From assembly GCA_030998015.1 (NCBI GenBank), contig JARWMV010000249.1, positions 682,001-746,000 on the forward strand: a stretch of DNA of 64,000 nucleotides. The letters run 5' to 3'. The stretch comes from Ceratorhiza oryzae-sativae (lineage: Eukaryota > Basidiomycota > Agaricomycetes > Cantharellales > Ceratobasidiaceae). The notes beneath the pieces were generated by a model. The model was given only the letters and a program-made list of their open reading frames with translations. It was not told the DNA's origin and did not search any database. The position numbers were made by a program, and so were the translations under genes. This document shows positions 10,676 to 21,675 of this stretch, piece by piece. Within the stretch, counting starts at the first letter, position 1; the number at the start of each line of letters is the position of its first letter.

Positions 10676-12907
10676 CTAGATCCCAAGCGACGCAGCTACA
10701 CTTCCGCGAGCGACGCTCGGAAGCGTCACTTGCCACACGAGCACCTGTGTATCGACATCCTGGCCGTACGAAGCACTATACGGCTTGCCGAGTGAAGTTC
10801 CGTCGAGTGTGATAAAATCGTTGTCGGCCTATGCATGTGGAGGGGAATATACGCGTCGGCCATGATGGTCCGAGAGAAGTGAATACAAAAAAGAACGGGT
10901 TCGCACCATTGTAATGAGGAAGTAGTCGTCTGGAAGGGTTGAATCAAGGGTGGGTGCGAGCGCAAGACTCTCCCACTTGGCGTCAATCAACGTGCGATCG
11001 GTAGGTTCGTCTGCACACCAACACAGGTTGGAACAGGGGGCACGCGAATGAGCAAGGAAGAGCAACACGACGAGGGTGCACGTACCATTGTGGAGTCCGA
11101 ACCGCGCGAGTTGAGTCGAGTTCAGGTAGTTGACAAATGGAACGTAAGTCGCGGGCGTGATGCTTTTATCAAGCTTTCCATTGGGGGCAGTAGGCGTTGT
11201 CGAGTCAAACTTTGTGCCGTGAATATCCGTGGCCTTGGATATGTCGAACAGATCGGCTTGCCTAGAAGGGGAGATGAGAGTGAAGCAGGGGGGTTGAAAC
11301 TCGAGCTCAGCACTCAAGACCCGACTAGAAGGCTCGTAGCAGTGGGATACACGCACTTGTAGTCTGACTTGGCCTCTTGACCGTCATCACCGTGCCCGTG
11401 TCCATCTCGACTGAGCACGAGAAACTGGGTGGAAGACAAATAGTGGATCTCGCTTTGTGCATAGGTCTTGCCTTTGCTGCTCTGTGGAAGGGGCACAATC
11501 CACTCGCCTGATTCGCGAAGGAGAACCAGTCAGCCGAAAAAGTTGAATGGATGGGAAAAGTCATGATGAGAACGTACCAGTTAACCGGCTAGAGCCCGGT
11601 GTCGATACGTCCCAAGCGAAGAGCCTCGTGTACCGATTCGTCGCCTTGTCCCCACCGCCGTCCTGGATCACGGCAGACTGTAAAAGGCCATAGAGCGTAC
11701 GACCGTCGCTGGATACTGTGAGACCTTCCAACCCTGCATGCGTTCAACCGGGCCGTATTGAACAATATAGGAAAAGGCGGATGAAAGATTGAATCAGAAT
11801 GCGAGCGATTGGAATTCATTGGGCGAAGGCAGCGGAGGTAAAAAGAGGGCATAGGGACTGAAGCAGCCGTGGCAATAAGAGGAGATCCGAACCTTGATTC
11901 GCATCTCTCCCAAAGTCGGGCGAGATGGCACTCGTAAAGTTGAGCTTGTTATTGATGGTCGGCAATGCTGCAGTCGGGGGCTGAATCGCCTGCAAAAGCG
12001 TACCGTTTGCGGCAAACAGATAAACGTATGGCCCATATTCATCAGAGGACCAGAAGCTATGGTAATCAAATGTAAGCATCAGTGGCAGGCCGGTTAGGGG
12101 AGCTGCGTAATTGAGCACGCTGGAGGCGCTACATACCTTCCATCTGCGTTCAGAACCAGACCTTCCATATCAACTGTAAGCTTGGGATTGGCTCCAGGTG
12201 GGGCGGGGAGGATTGGGTAGGTGCTTGAACTGGGGATGCTCGAAGTCGCATCTAGGCCAGAAGTGAGGGAACCGGCTAGGACCGCAGGCGAAAAAGCCAA
12301 GGTGACCAAATTGTGGATATTGAATGATCGTCCGGTAACTAACCTCGAGAATAGAGCAGCGTGCCCCTGTACTGGAGACTCAGTGACTTGGCTGCTGTGT
12401 CAAAGCCCTGATTGCTTTTCCCATAATAGGGGGATAGAACGAAATCGAAAGCATGCTGGCGTGCCTGCCAGTCGATGGTTCCCTCACTACCAGCGGGTAT
12501 AGAATTCGATGATCAGTCCGCTTGGGCGCGGTTGGATAGTTGTCGATGGTGTCTATCACATACACATTGTAACCACGATCCGGCTGGGCGATCAGGCGAC
12601 CAGTGAATGTCCCGTTCGGGCCTGCTTTGAATGATCCATGCTGGATTGCGATTGCACTCCCTAGTCCCCCTTGAATAAAGTAGCCTTAGTCATAGATCCG
12701 ACGAGGATGATCGCTGCATTTGGACTAACCCAATGTCTCGCCATAACTATCACGCGCCGAGGCTGGGATATAGCCAAATCCGACGAGTCCTTTGTTAACA
12801 AAAGTTTGGTTTCCAAGCTTCACAGAAGTCCACAAGGAAGGATCAGGACTTGCTGCGAGTACCGTTCCAAAAAGTACAGGAAATCCGATTCGAGCAGAGG
12901 GGCGCAT
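10676..12907 (-). CDS. Secreted phytase-like / esterase-like domain protein
   Basis: A multi-exon minus-strand gene. The first exon encodes MRPSARIGFPVLFGTVLAAS, a probable signal peptide, then PDPSLWTSVKLGNQTFVNKG. Later exons give GLGSAIAIQHGSFK, FTGRLIAQPDRGYNVYVIDT, a proline/serine-rich loop, KLTVDMEGLVLNADGRY, FWSSDEYGPYVYLF, GLEGLTVSSDGRTLYGLLQS, LPQSSKGKTYAQSEIHYLSS and DAKWESLALAPTLDSTLPDD. The end is QVLVWQVTLPSVARGSVAAS. The DxEGL, SSDEYGPYVY and WESLAL blocks are typical of the esterase-like activity of phytase (Phytase-like) family, a predicted extracellular beta-propeller. Its substrate in fungi is not established. Two CACGTG sites lie about 300-330 bp upstream. Splice sites inside 11,050-11,800 were read approximately. 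Confidence 0.8.
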
Positions 12908-14370
12908 TGTGCAGATTTAGATAATCTCGAATAGTACAAGGAAGCCTTAGTCAGTTTGATTCTAGATATAAAGTACAGCACAATGAATGAGAGGTCAGTA
13001 GGCCGCTGTCGGCTCGGCGCTCTTAAGTGTTAAAAATTAACGAGAAGCGCGTAGGCGGACTCCGGGTGCCTCAAAATCCGGTTACAATGTCAAGTGGAGC
13101 CCGCTAGAATTAGAATACACATGCGACCGAAGTGATCACCGCACATATCTCTAACAGCCGAAGCATTATGCTGATCCAATGAGGAGAGGACTCGTTAAAC
13201 GTGTGGTCACGTGCCCACATCTATCAGCGCCACGTGATGTCTCAGCAAATAGACTGGTTGAATTAATTGTTTGTGTTCTTGTCTATCCTTCTTTGCGAGG
13301 TCAATTCTCAATGAGCCCACAATCTGGCATTTCACTTCTCCCTCTCAAAGCCTCATTCCAGTCCCCAAAGCGAGCTTTCGGATACGGGAGATACCTCGGT
13401 AGCTCAGTCGAATCATAAATCTAATGAATGTCTGTCAGGTACGCTCAATTTCGCCTATGATCTAAATATAAGTATCTCGCTAGTCTCTATGACTCCTTAA
13501 CTCAGTCATGTATCAGTTGCATAATAACCTCTTGAACCAATTATTCAGGCCTTCAGGGAAGTTAATGGGACAACCCAGGCCATTCTGGACGAACCTCGAG
13601 CTCCCATTGCGTTAGAAAACGTCCACCCTGTGCTCACCTCGCTCAGCCATGGGGATCAATGTTAGGTACCAGTTTCCAGGCGGTTTCTTCGTGGCATACT
13701 GGGGGCCGCCTCTTGTCTTACTGCGGTATCCCCATCACTGTAGCATGATCTTGTACAAAGCAAGATGACATCCTTCACCTTTCCTTTCCTTTGCATTTGG
13801 GCCCTAGTTTTATTTAGCGTATGGGATGGTGATTGCGACTGTCTCGTCCACTGTTTTTATCGGGTATTGGTCCCTCCATATAATCGAGCGGACCGAACCA
13901 TCTTGCAGAATATTCATACGCACTATCATCGAAACTCCCGGCACCACTGGCCTCGCGATGGCTTGTCTTGAAATTATCCCGCGTCTAGTAGCGAGGATTG
14001 TATCAAATTTCAGTTTAACCAGAAGAGGAGCTCCCGAATTGGCTCTTTTCAGAGTATCTACGATCGTACTCAGTGCACTTCTCAGAAGCAATATCTGTGG
14101 CCCCCGTCCTTTGTTTGAAAGTTCGATTTTGTAACTACATTACCTTTCTCGTTTGTTTCCAAATTTGCTTCGTCGCTGGCGCGATTGTAGTTTTCCGAGA
14201 CGAATAGGTCACGCTGTACCATGCACATATATCATAGAGATTTCACTTTGTCATATTTTGCTTATCTCGCTTTCTAGATGTGCAATAGCCCAGAATATAT
14301 GGTCAAATTTGTGATCGAGGCTAGGTTACTGGTTACTTGGTGCCATCGGCATTGCAGGATGCCCGACGAT
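12908..14370. other. Intergenic region with paired CACGTG sites and an uncertain ORF
   Basis: Holds the promoter of the phytase-like gene and the 3' flank of the RidA gene. CACGTG occurs at 13,208-13,213 and 13,231-13,236. A minus-strand ORF at 13,810-14,091 (93 codons, containing RMNILQDGSVRSIIWRDQYP) looks somewhat coding, but no family is recognised and no reliable splice partners were found. Nothing else could be supported. Confidence 0.4.
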
Positions 14371-15234
14371 CTACTGTCCCTGACTGTCAGAATCGACCAC
14401 CAATGCCGTGCATTCGATTTCCACGTCAGCACCCATAGGTAATGCAACTACTCCCACACATGTCCTAGCAGGCGGAGCCCCTTGAAAAAACTAGAGTTCG
14501 TGTGATTGACAAAATGTCAGCAAGAGTTCCAGTCGGTATCGCGGAATATAGCGTTAGAGTAAGGAGCCTAAGAGGGTTCGGCTCGAAACATGGAGGCATA
14601 AAAGGCTCATTCTAGGGGTGGAAGCCTCCGGGGTGGGGGGAATGTGAGATTAAGAGCCCGAAAATACAATTCAGGTTCAGACATGCCAGCCACGTTGCAT
14701 AGGACGCGGAGCCAGGGAAACACTCACCTTCATGTAAGCTTCGTTCATCGACCCGAAGTCACGAGGCATGTTTGCAAGATAGACGTTTGCCTTGAGAATA
14801 TGCTCTATTCCTGATCCGGCTGCCTCAAGGACCGCAGAAAGGTTTTCGAGTGCACGAGTCTATCCAGTGATCCGAAGTTAGAAGCAAGTTTAAATCACTC
14901 ATCATTATAAGCAGTGATTAAAAATACGGGGGAAGCATGGGTCCTAGTGGGTTGTATAACTTACCGTCTGCGCAGCAACCCCTCCTGGAACAACGTTGAG
15001 TTGATGATCGCAGCCAATGCTACCGCTACAATACACAACTCCGTTTGCGATTGTTGCTTGGGCTGTTCATGGTGGAATGCGACCAGTTCAGGCAAGAGGA
15101 GAGGAAATCATTGTGTTAGTATCCCAGCCTGCAGCACGGTAGCCATGTCCTCGTTAGAACATACAGAATACAGGGAGTGGGGGCACGGCATTCTCCGTGT
15201 GCACTATTGTTTTGACCTTGAGCAGGCTTGTCAT
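14371..15234 (-). CDS. RidA/YjgF/UK114 family enamine/imine deaminase
   Basis: Four exons (15234-15165, 15062-14965, 14859-14728, 14490-14371) join exactly in phase to 139 residues, close to the family norm of about 130. RidA proteins hydrolyse reactive 2-aminoacrylate/enamine intermediates made by PLP enzymes, in cytosol or mitochondria. Visible blocks are SQATIANGVVYCSGSIG, GGVAAQTTRALENLSAVLEA, NVYLANMPRDFGSMNEAYMK and GAPPARTCVGVVALPMGADV. The last contains the conserved Arg that binds the substrate carboxylate, and the chain ends in VEIECTALVVDS. The start at 15,234 (MTSLLKVKTIVHTENA) gives a normal N-terminus without a clear presequence. Introns carry CTAAC-type branch sites. Confidence 0.92.
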
Positions 15235-17066
15235 AGGACGCTTATTGTAATGCTGGTTGCGTTATGGTGTCTAGTCGAAACAGTTAGTCGTCGACGCGAA
15301 TCGCTGGACAGGTGTTCGGAAAGATCATCAAGAAGCCCAATCACTCTTGTAATCCGATGGCTAACTTTTCAATTAAGTAGATCCTGAAAACTTGCGCAGG
15401 GCTAGGGTAATGTCAGCGGAGAAATCGGTGAGATCTGACTCAAAGTGTGCATGCAGGCTTTTTCACCCGGAATCGATGGCAATCAGTTGGGACCTATGCG
15501 GTGGCACGTGTTTTCAAAGTCAGTCGACCAAGTTGTCCTTTTTTGCGAAGCTAGAGTATCTTCAAGAGGGTAGCGGGACCCGTGTTTTCGCCGAAATCGT
15601 TCCCTCACTAGTAACAGTGCATTCAGACATAAGGGGAGCCTGATATCCATCATGACTAACGGATCGAATCATGGATTAGTCAATCGAGTATATTCTTAAA
15701 TTGATCGAAATGTCTACCCATGAATAGATTTTTTGCGCCTGCTACTTGCAGACCTGATAGGAACGACAAGTTACCCTGAGCTATCAGAAAGATGATACGC
15801 TGAGAAACAACGAGCGATATATGCTATTGATTAGTCCCACATCGGGATTCTGCCCCTTTCTATCGATATTTGCGCTAACTTGGGGCATGAACTAGATTGT
15901 ATTGCTACGGATTATCAAAAAATAGTTGCCAGTGATGGACCCTGTGATCGAGTCCACGCGCAGCCTAGCCGCCGCAGGCATGGTTGAAGCGAATGTCGCA
16001 AAACCTTGCGCTTACTATAGACGCAGTGTTGCCTCTAAGGTTTCAACCTGCACCTCCGAATCTACGTATGAAGTCTACTTTATCGTTTCGCAGGGACAGT
16101 CTATACATGGGCATGGCATGTACTTGTCCCCAATCTTAAGCGGCAATGAGATCCAATAGCATATACCCAATTACCGTCACCATACATGAAACACCAAAAG
16201 GGCCCGCGAAGCCGCAAGGTGCGAAAAGGTATTATCGATATCTTGAAGTTGGTATTGCCCCTCGATGATGTGTAATTGATGAAAGGAGCCTGTTTTTGTA
16301 CCTTCGAGGGCCAAGCTCATAAGAATGGCGTCCTCAACTGAGCAATCTAAGCTTATTTACTGAAATATTTGAGCATCGTTAGGATGTGCAACAACTCCAA
16401 ATTGTGTGCTTTGAACACCAATCACAACGGCGTTTATTGAAGCCATGAGTTGAATCGATTAACGTCAAATCGTTTCAAGGACGACAAAGGGCTTCAAAGC
16501 GTGGTTGTGAAATACTTCTTGGATGTCGCTGAATTCCTAGTCAATGGGAGGCGCTCCTGGCGTTGCAATCTTGTGACGCGTATATGACCGAATTGGTTAG
16601 TTAATGACGATAGATCTCTCCCTCATATGATGGGAGCTCATCTACGACCAGACTCGCAAACCTGGTTTGAGTCTGGAGCCCCAGAAACTAAACTCAGGAT
16701 TTTTTTCGTGGTGGTCGTGCAGTGGCAGGAGCATGTTGAACCACACCACGGAAGTCATGTCCACACTTACGAAACTACGTCGATATTGTTTGATCCTTTA
16801 ACCATCGCTATAGACCCTTCAAACTGTGTTTCAAAGCCTGAAGGTGAGTCAATTTTGTGGCGTGAAGACCCCGGTGAGTCACTTGGCATTGTGTGGTGGT
16901 GGTTCGCATGCACCGCTTTGTTGCCGGTGTGGCTGGGTGCCTCGAGTCATGAGTTCGACAACCGGTTCCGGTAGAAACGCGGAGCCCTCTGGAGTGACCG
17001 TATATATAGGAACGCTGACGACACCAAATACCAGACCACCCTCAAAATCACGATAGAGTCACAGCA
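15235..17066. other. Gene-poor spacer upstream of F-box-like gene
   Basis: About 1.8 kb. ORFs up to 115 codons occur (for example 16,627-16,974) but have no recognisable motif and no splice continuity. A TATATATAGG box at 17,001-17,010 sits 57 bp before the F-box-like start and is the likely core promoter. No RNA gene or repeat was recognised. Confidence 0.4.
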
Positions 17067-18664
17067 ATGTCTCCATACCAGCCAGAGCAAGTGTCCCATG
17101 CTCTCCATATACCTGACTTATTGTTCCTCGTCTGCAATCTGCTCGACAGGAACGACTGGTTTAGTCTAATGCGAACATCCAAGTTAATATTTGCTGCCAT
17201 TGTGCCACAAATTTGGAGAGAAGTGGAAGCCCAGGTACTAATGGATCTTATTACCGAGACATCGTCGTGTAACGTGAGTCAAGAGCTTCGTGTCGTAGCC
17301 TCGTTCTGACCTCGAACTTATTAGGGGGGCCCAGCTGTCGATTTTTCGCGTTTCGCGATCTATGCGTCATTTGTTAGGCAGCTTCGTGTGTATGGTCGTA
17401 CCGCCCGATACTTTCGTGGGGAACGTCGGCGTGCTTGCACGCTTCAAGCGCAACAAGGCCCCCTGTTACCTAACGTCGTATCAATTACCTTGCTGACTTC
17501 CGATCTCTATCATGACTCTGATGCGCTATACTGGTTGGACTTATTCTTCACGCCATCTCTGCGGCAACTTTACATCCAACCTATAGGAAAGCACTATAGT
17601 GCCTGGGTCTCGTATTCTGCCACTTCCAGTCTGCTCCAAAAACTTATCAGCAACAGCACTGCGCTCGAGAGATTAGAATTCCATCCTATGGATATCAAAG
17701 GAGTCAATCGCGTGGATAAACCGACAAAGGTGTTGTGGCCGCTCTGTTCTAGACCCGACTTGAGGGGATTTTCCGAACTTCGGAGGGTCAACACCAGCAT
17801 TGGCATACTTGGCGAGAGTGGTTTATCGGCGCTAGGTGCTCTCCCTCGACTCCAATTCCTCTCCATACGCGAGTGCTTCGAATCGCCAAAGGAGCTTGAC
17901 CTTTCGGTCCCAGATAGCTCTTTCCCTTCTTTGACGCATCTGACACTCACGGCGGTTGACGTTGTTACTACATCAAAGCTCTTGAAAGTGAAGCAACTTG
18001 CTCAGGGGCTCACGTCACTCAAAATCGATCGGCTGATCATTTACGGGTCCTACAGCGAACGTAACGCTGATAGGTTACGTTTATCAGAAGCAACCTCCCA
18101 CTTGCTTGAACATTGCTCTCGCCTGAAAACATTCTATTTTAACCCTATCGTGACTAATTTCTGGAACCGGTACAATAATTATATCTGGATCGACTCCTTA
18201 GACCTGTTGCGAATTGTGTCTGGGATTCCTTTACAACATGTCACGCTTCTGGGAATCGCTTTTGGAGGCGGAGATTTTTTACACGACCTACCATCTGCAT
18301 TCCCATATCTCACTACCCTGAACATCCCTGAGTATCATGTAGGAAGCCATGACCTATTCTGGTTTGCAAAAATGCCGCAGATTCGACATTTATCACTTGG
18401 TTATATAGGCTTCGCGAGCCTCCCGGAATTACGGGATAAATCCACAAGTCCTCTCCAAAAACTTGAAGTTCGAGGAATTAGTACGAGCACAAACGTAAAC
18501 TCCGCTGAGGCAATCGCAAGGTAACGTTTGTAAAAGCTAGTAGGGTTTCATCATCTGACCCGGTTATGTTTAGATCCCTTCTTTCTGTCTGGCCAGAATT
18601 ACAACGTGTTGTACCATCAGCTAACAATACGCGTGGTTCGTTTACCAGGTTCATGACGAAGTGA
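17067..18664 (+). CDS. F-box-like / leucine-rich repeat protein
   Basis: Three exons (17067-17273, 17325-18520, 18574-18664) join in phase to 497 residues. The N-terminal ALHIPDLLFLVCNLLDRNDW followed by SLMRTSKLIFAAIVPQIWRE is an F-box-like helix set (start of the domain at about residue 12). The rest is irregular leucine-rich repeats (LQFLSIRECF, FPSLTHLTLTAVDVV, IRHLSLGYIGFASLPELRDK). Such proteins usually act as substrate adaptors of SCF ubiquitin ligases and are strongly expanded in Agaricomycetes. The last exon, SLLSVWPELQRVVPSANNTR, corresponds to the final exon of the related gene at 40.7-42.5 kb. The specific target is unknown. Confidence 0.75.
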
Positions 18665-19733
18665 TTAGGATTAGAAATTTGAACTGATGCGTTGTAATAC
18701 CGCATTGGGGCGGGGCTTGATGCATACCATAGCTATGTATATGTAAACTGATGCATTTTGCTAGTCCTGCTGGTTTTGATATGTGACGTCGTCGCAGACG
18801 TGGCTGAGGTCAAGGATCTCACGGCAACTTTCATATAAGGATTCCAGTCTTTTACCGTAATTGATATTGATTTGCCCAAATATCCCTGGCTGAAATTGCT
18901 CAGAATCGTTTACACTGAGAGTCTATCAGAAAATCTTAGACCGTCAACCGGAGACCGATACACATGGTGTCTGATTGAGGCATTTCATCGGAGGGTGAGA
19001 CAAACAGGTATTGCTAGCAATGTAGAATTCCGCGAAGCTCATACTAGCCGTCTAGGTGATGCTTTGTTGCTGTTACGAGGCCTATTGGAGGGATATTTAC
19101 AGAATTACGCTCTGCCCGGAATCAGCCTCCTCAGGAAATGCTTATTGAACGACATGAGGCTCTTCTTCCTCCAGATAATTGTACATGCCCCATCAACACG
19201 AAGATTACTTTTATTCGCGGTAGTTCGGGAAATTTCTGGATCTTCACCACATTGCGGTGGAGCGAGTACAGCACAAAACCCTTCCAGGTGGTACGAAATA
19301 AGCATACCCTGCCCTCTCAAGGCTGAATGCTGCCGATTTTACGTTTAAGCGTGCCCGGGCAAAGTAAGCTTTAGGCAACGAGGGTGGTTGTAAATTACAT
19401 CACTATTGCTGTTCGCTGAGCCAAAACATTAAAGTGCCTGCGTAACCATCTAGGCGAGGTGGGCTGGATGATAAACTGATAGAGCCACACACTTGTTGAA
19501 TAGGGAGACCACTGCGACGGGAGGACTCAACAGAATGTGAAAGAACCGACGCACCGCGAATATCTTTAAAAAAATTAATTCATGTGTATTCATTCATCTC
19601 TCCGCAATAGTAGCGCTGCGTATGGAACGCAACTGATCGTATGCAAAATCAAACACTTTAGCTAATATTGCCATAACGAGCGAGACTTCAACCAATCACG
19701 TGATATACCGCTGCCCCTACCCACACCACTACC
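18665..19733 (+). pseudogene. Possible degraded 3' part of an F-box-like gene
   Basis: From about 18,790 to 19,070 the plus strand reads EVKDLTATFI, a stop, then GFQSFTVIDIDLPKYPWLKL, RIVYTESLSENLRPSTG and LIEAFHRRVRQTGIASNVEF. This style recurs at the C-termini of this LRR family. The in-frame stop and lack of a clean splice to the preceding gene suggest a decayed remnant, or exons belonging to an alternative end of that gene. The remaining ~650 bp, up to the ARPC5 start, hold only the ARPC5 promoter, including a CACGTG at about 19,697. Confidence 0.33.
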
Positions 19734-20499
19734 ATGGCTGATACCGCGTTCCGCAAGATAGATGTCGACAAACTTGAAGAAGACGTGCTTCTTGCGACGG
19801 ACCTGTATGATCCCGATCCACGTGGACCAGAGGGCGCGCTATCCGATGCAAGGGGAAAGGTTGGGCAGGTCAGGACTTTGTTGAGCAAGTGAGTAGTACA
19901 ATAATAGATGATGTAAAAGGGATGCAAGGAGGGCGTGTTAGTGTCTGGTAGTCCAAATGGGGCTATTATATTGAACTTGGGCGTGCTGGATGCTCCGTGT
20001 TGTCTTGCTGCGGCGTTCGACGACTCTAACTGATTCAACTTTTGCAGGGGCGACACACAATCTGCGCTTTCACTCATTCTAACTGATCCACCATACGGAC
20101 ACGAAGCAGAAGAAGCCAAGGTACTCATAAATCATCCCTCCACCCATTCATTCCATTCTTGCGCTCCAGATGTGTGTACTAACTTGCTCGTACAGGCCCT
20201 GACAACATCCTCCGTCCTCCTCGTCCTCGCCTCGACGAAATCGACAGATATACCGGCCACGCTTCGTTCGCTCACGCCGGATCAACAAGACACGCTCATG
20301 AAATACTTGTACAAGGGTATGGCGATGCAAAACGATGTAAATGTGGAGGCAAACAGTAGTGTGCTCTTGGCATGGCATGAGAAGGTACGCGATACTTTTT
20401 TGCAATTTAGCTAGACTGTATTGATAGGGCATCCAGTTGACCGAAGCAGCGGGCACTGGTTGCATCGTGAGGGTCATGACCGATAGGAGGGTTGTTTAG
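19734..20499 (+). CDS. ARC15: Arp2/3 complex 16 kDa subunit (ARPC5 / p16-Arc)
   Basis: Four exons (19734-19888, 20048-20120, 20196-20384, 20437-20499) join in phase to 159 residues, the usual size for fungal ARPC5. The protein is the smallest subunit of the seven-protein Arp2/3 complex, which nucleates branched actin at endocytic patches. Diagnostic blocks are FRKIDVDKLEEDVLLATDLY, DPPYGHEAEEAK, LTPDQQDTLMKYLYKGM, LLAWHEK and the C-terminal TEAAGTGCIVRVMTDRRVV. An alternative acceptor 9 nt upstream of the last exon would add Gly-Ile-Gln. The gene is convergent with OPI3, the stops being only 225 bp apart. Confidence 0.93.
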
Positions 20500-20723
20500 G
20501 TGGTAGCGACGAATTCCACGAACCAGCACCTCGTGGCCTAGACGCGACACTGTACGAGAATAAAATAAATTGTTGTTGCCATCTAACTCTACATGTGTGT
20601 TGTATGCTTTGGTATACAATTTACAGAACGATGCGTTGAAGAACCGTGAAGAGTCGTGGGCTAGTTCGTATTTCGGATATGGTGTTACAGACGGTTGAGC
20701 GTCATTTTAGAGAAGGGACTCGT

Positions 20724-21542
20724 TTACTTGGATTTCGAAGAAGCGTTGGAATAGATCATCGTCGTGAAAGGCCTAGAATCAAGTTGATTGGTCTTTGCAA
20801 GCCGGTGCAGGGCAACAGACGTACCCTTCATAGCGAAGCGCAATAGCATACACGATATGCACCAAGAGGGTGAGCAGAAGTCCGGCCGGGGAAGAATACC
20901 ACAGTGCGGTCGCGGCGAAACACATTGTGCTTCCAACATACATCGGATTCTCGACGACGTTGAACGGGAACCCAGTGACGCGAGCAGACATAAGGATGCC
21001 AAAGTAATCACCTAGGAATGTGCCTGTCCACAACCAAATATACAAGTTAGCACGCGTGACAGTGTTTGGTTAGTGATACTGACCGGTGATACCGAGAGCC
21101 CAGGTCGAAGTGAGGACGAGTGTCTGGCCAGCGGCAAATAGCACGGCTGCCAGGGGCTTGGCAATAGATGGGTTAATGAGGTCTGACTGGGGCTGCTCTT
21201 TGAGCGCGTTATGATACCTGTAGACGTGTCAAAATAATGAACACAAAAGCTGACAAGCTGGCGACTCGCATTGCGTCTCGGAACATGCCCAGAGAGAAGA
21301 TAGTCAGTGCGAGCATATAGCACCCCAAGTACTGTCTTCCCCCAAGAGTCTTTGTGATCGTTTTGTTGTAATATTCTGTCAAGTAGTTCAGCTTCGGATA
21401 CGTGTCAGATACTGGACAGCGGCGACGAACCGTTCTGCGCGACACAATTCCAGAAGAGCGGGTTCCACATAATTGTCCCGGCAGAGACCCATAGTGAACG
21501 CTTGCTAAAGTCGACGAGGGAAGAGATGTCTACCTGGGACAT
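20724..21542 (-). CDS. OPI3: Phosphatidyl-N-methylethanolamine N-methyltransferase (OPI3/PEMT type)
   Basis: A minus-strand gene of about five exons and about 200 residues. The enzyme performs the last SAM-dependent methylations from phosphatidylethanolamine to phosphatidylcholine in the ER membrane. Exon 1 reads [20 protein letters not shown] and continues through a hydrophobic stretch ending [12 protein letters not shown]. Then come [35 protein letters not shown] and [20 protein letters not shown]. The SAM-binding signature region includes [19 protein letters not shown], and the chain ends in YAIALRYEG plus [15 protein letters not shown]. Several membrane segments are evident, as expected for a four-TM enzyme. 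It shares a 133-bp divergent promoter with the WD40 gene to its right. Confidence 0.9.
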
Positions 21543-21675
21543 GGCAAAAGACGTGGAGGTCAAGGCTAAATTAATGTGACGTCGACCCGCGAGAATTTTG
21601 AAATGCCACGAAGCGCGCGCTAACTTGTTAGGCTCTGTTTACTCCTGACTTCCACCACCAAAACCCGAGGCTGGG

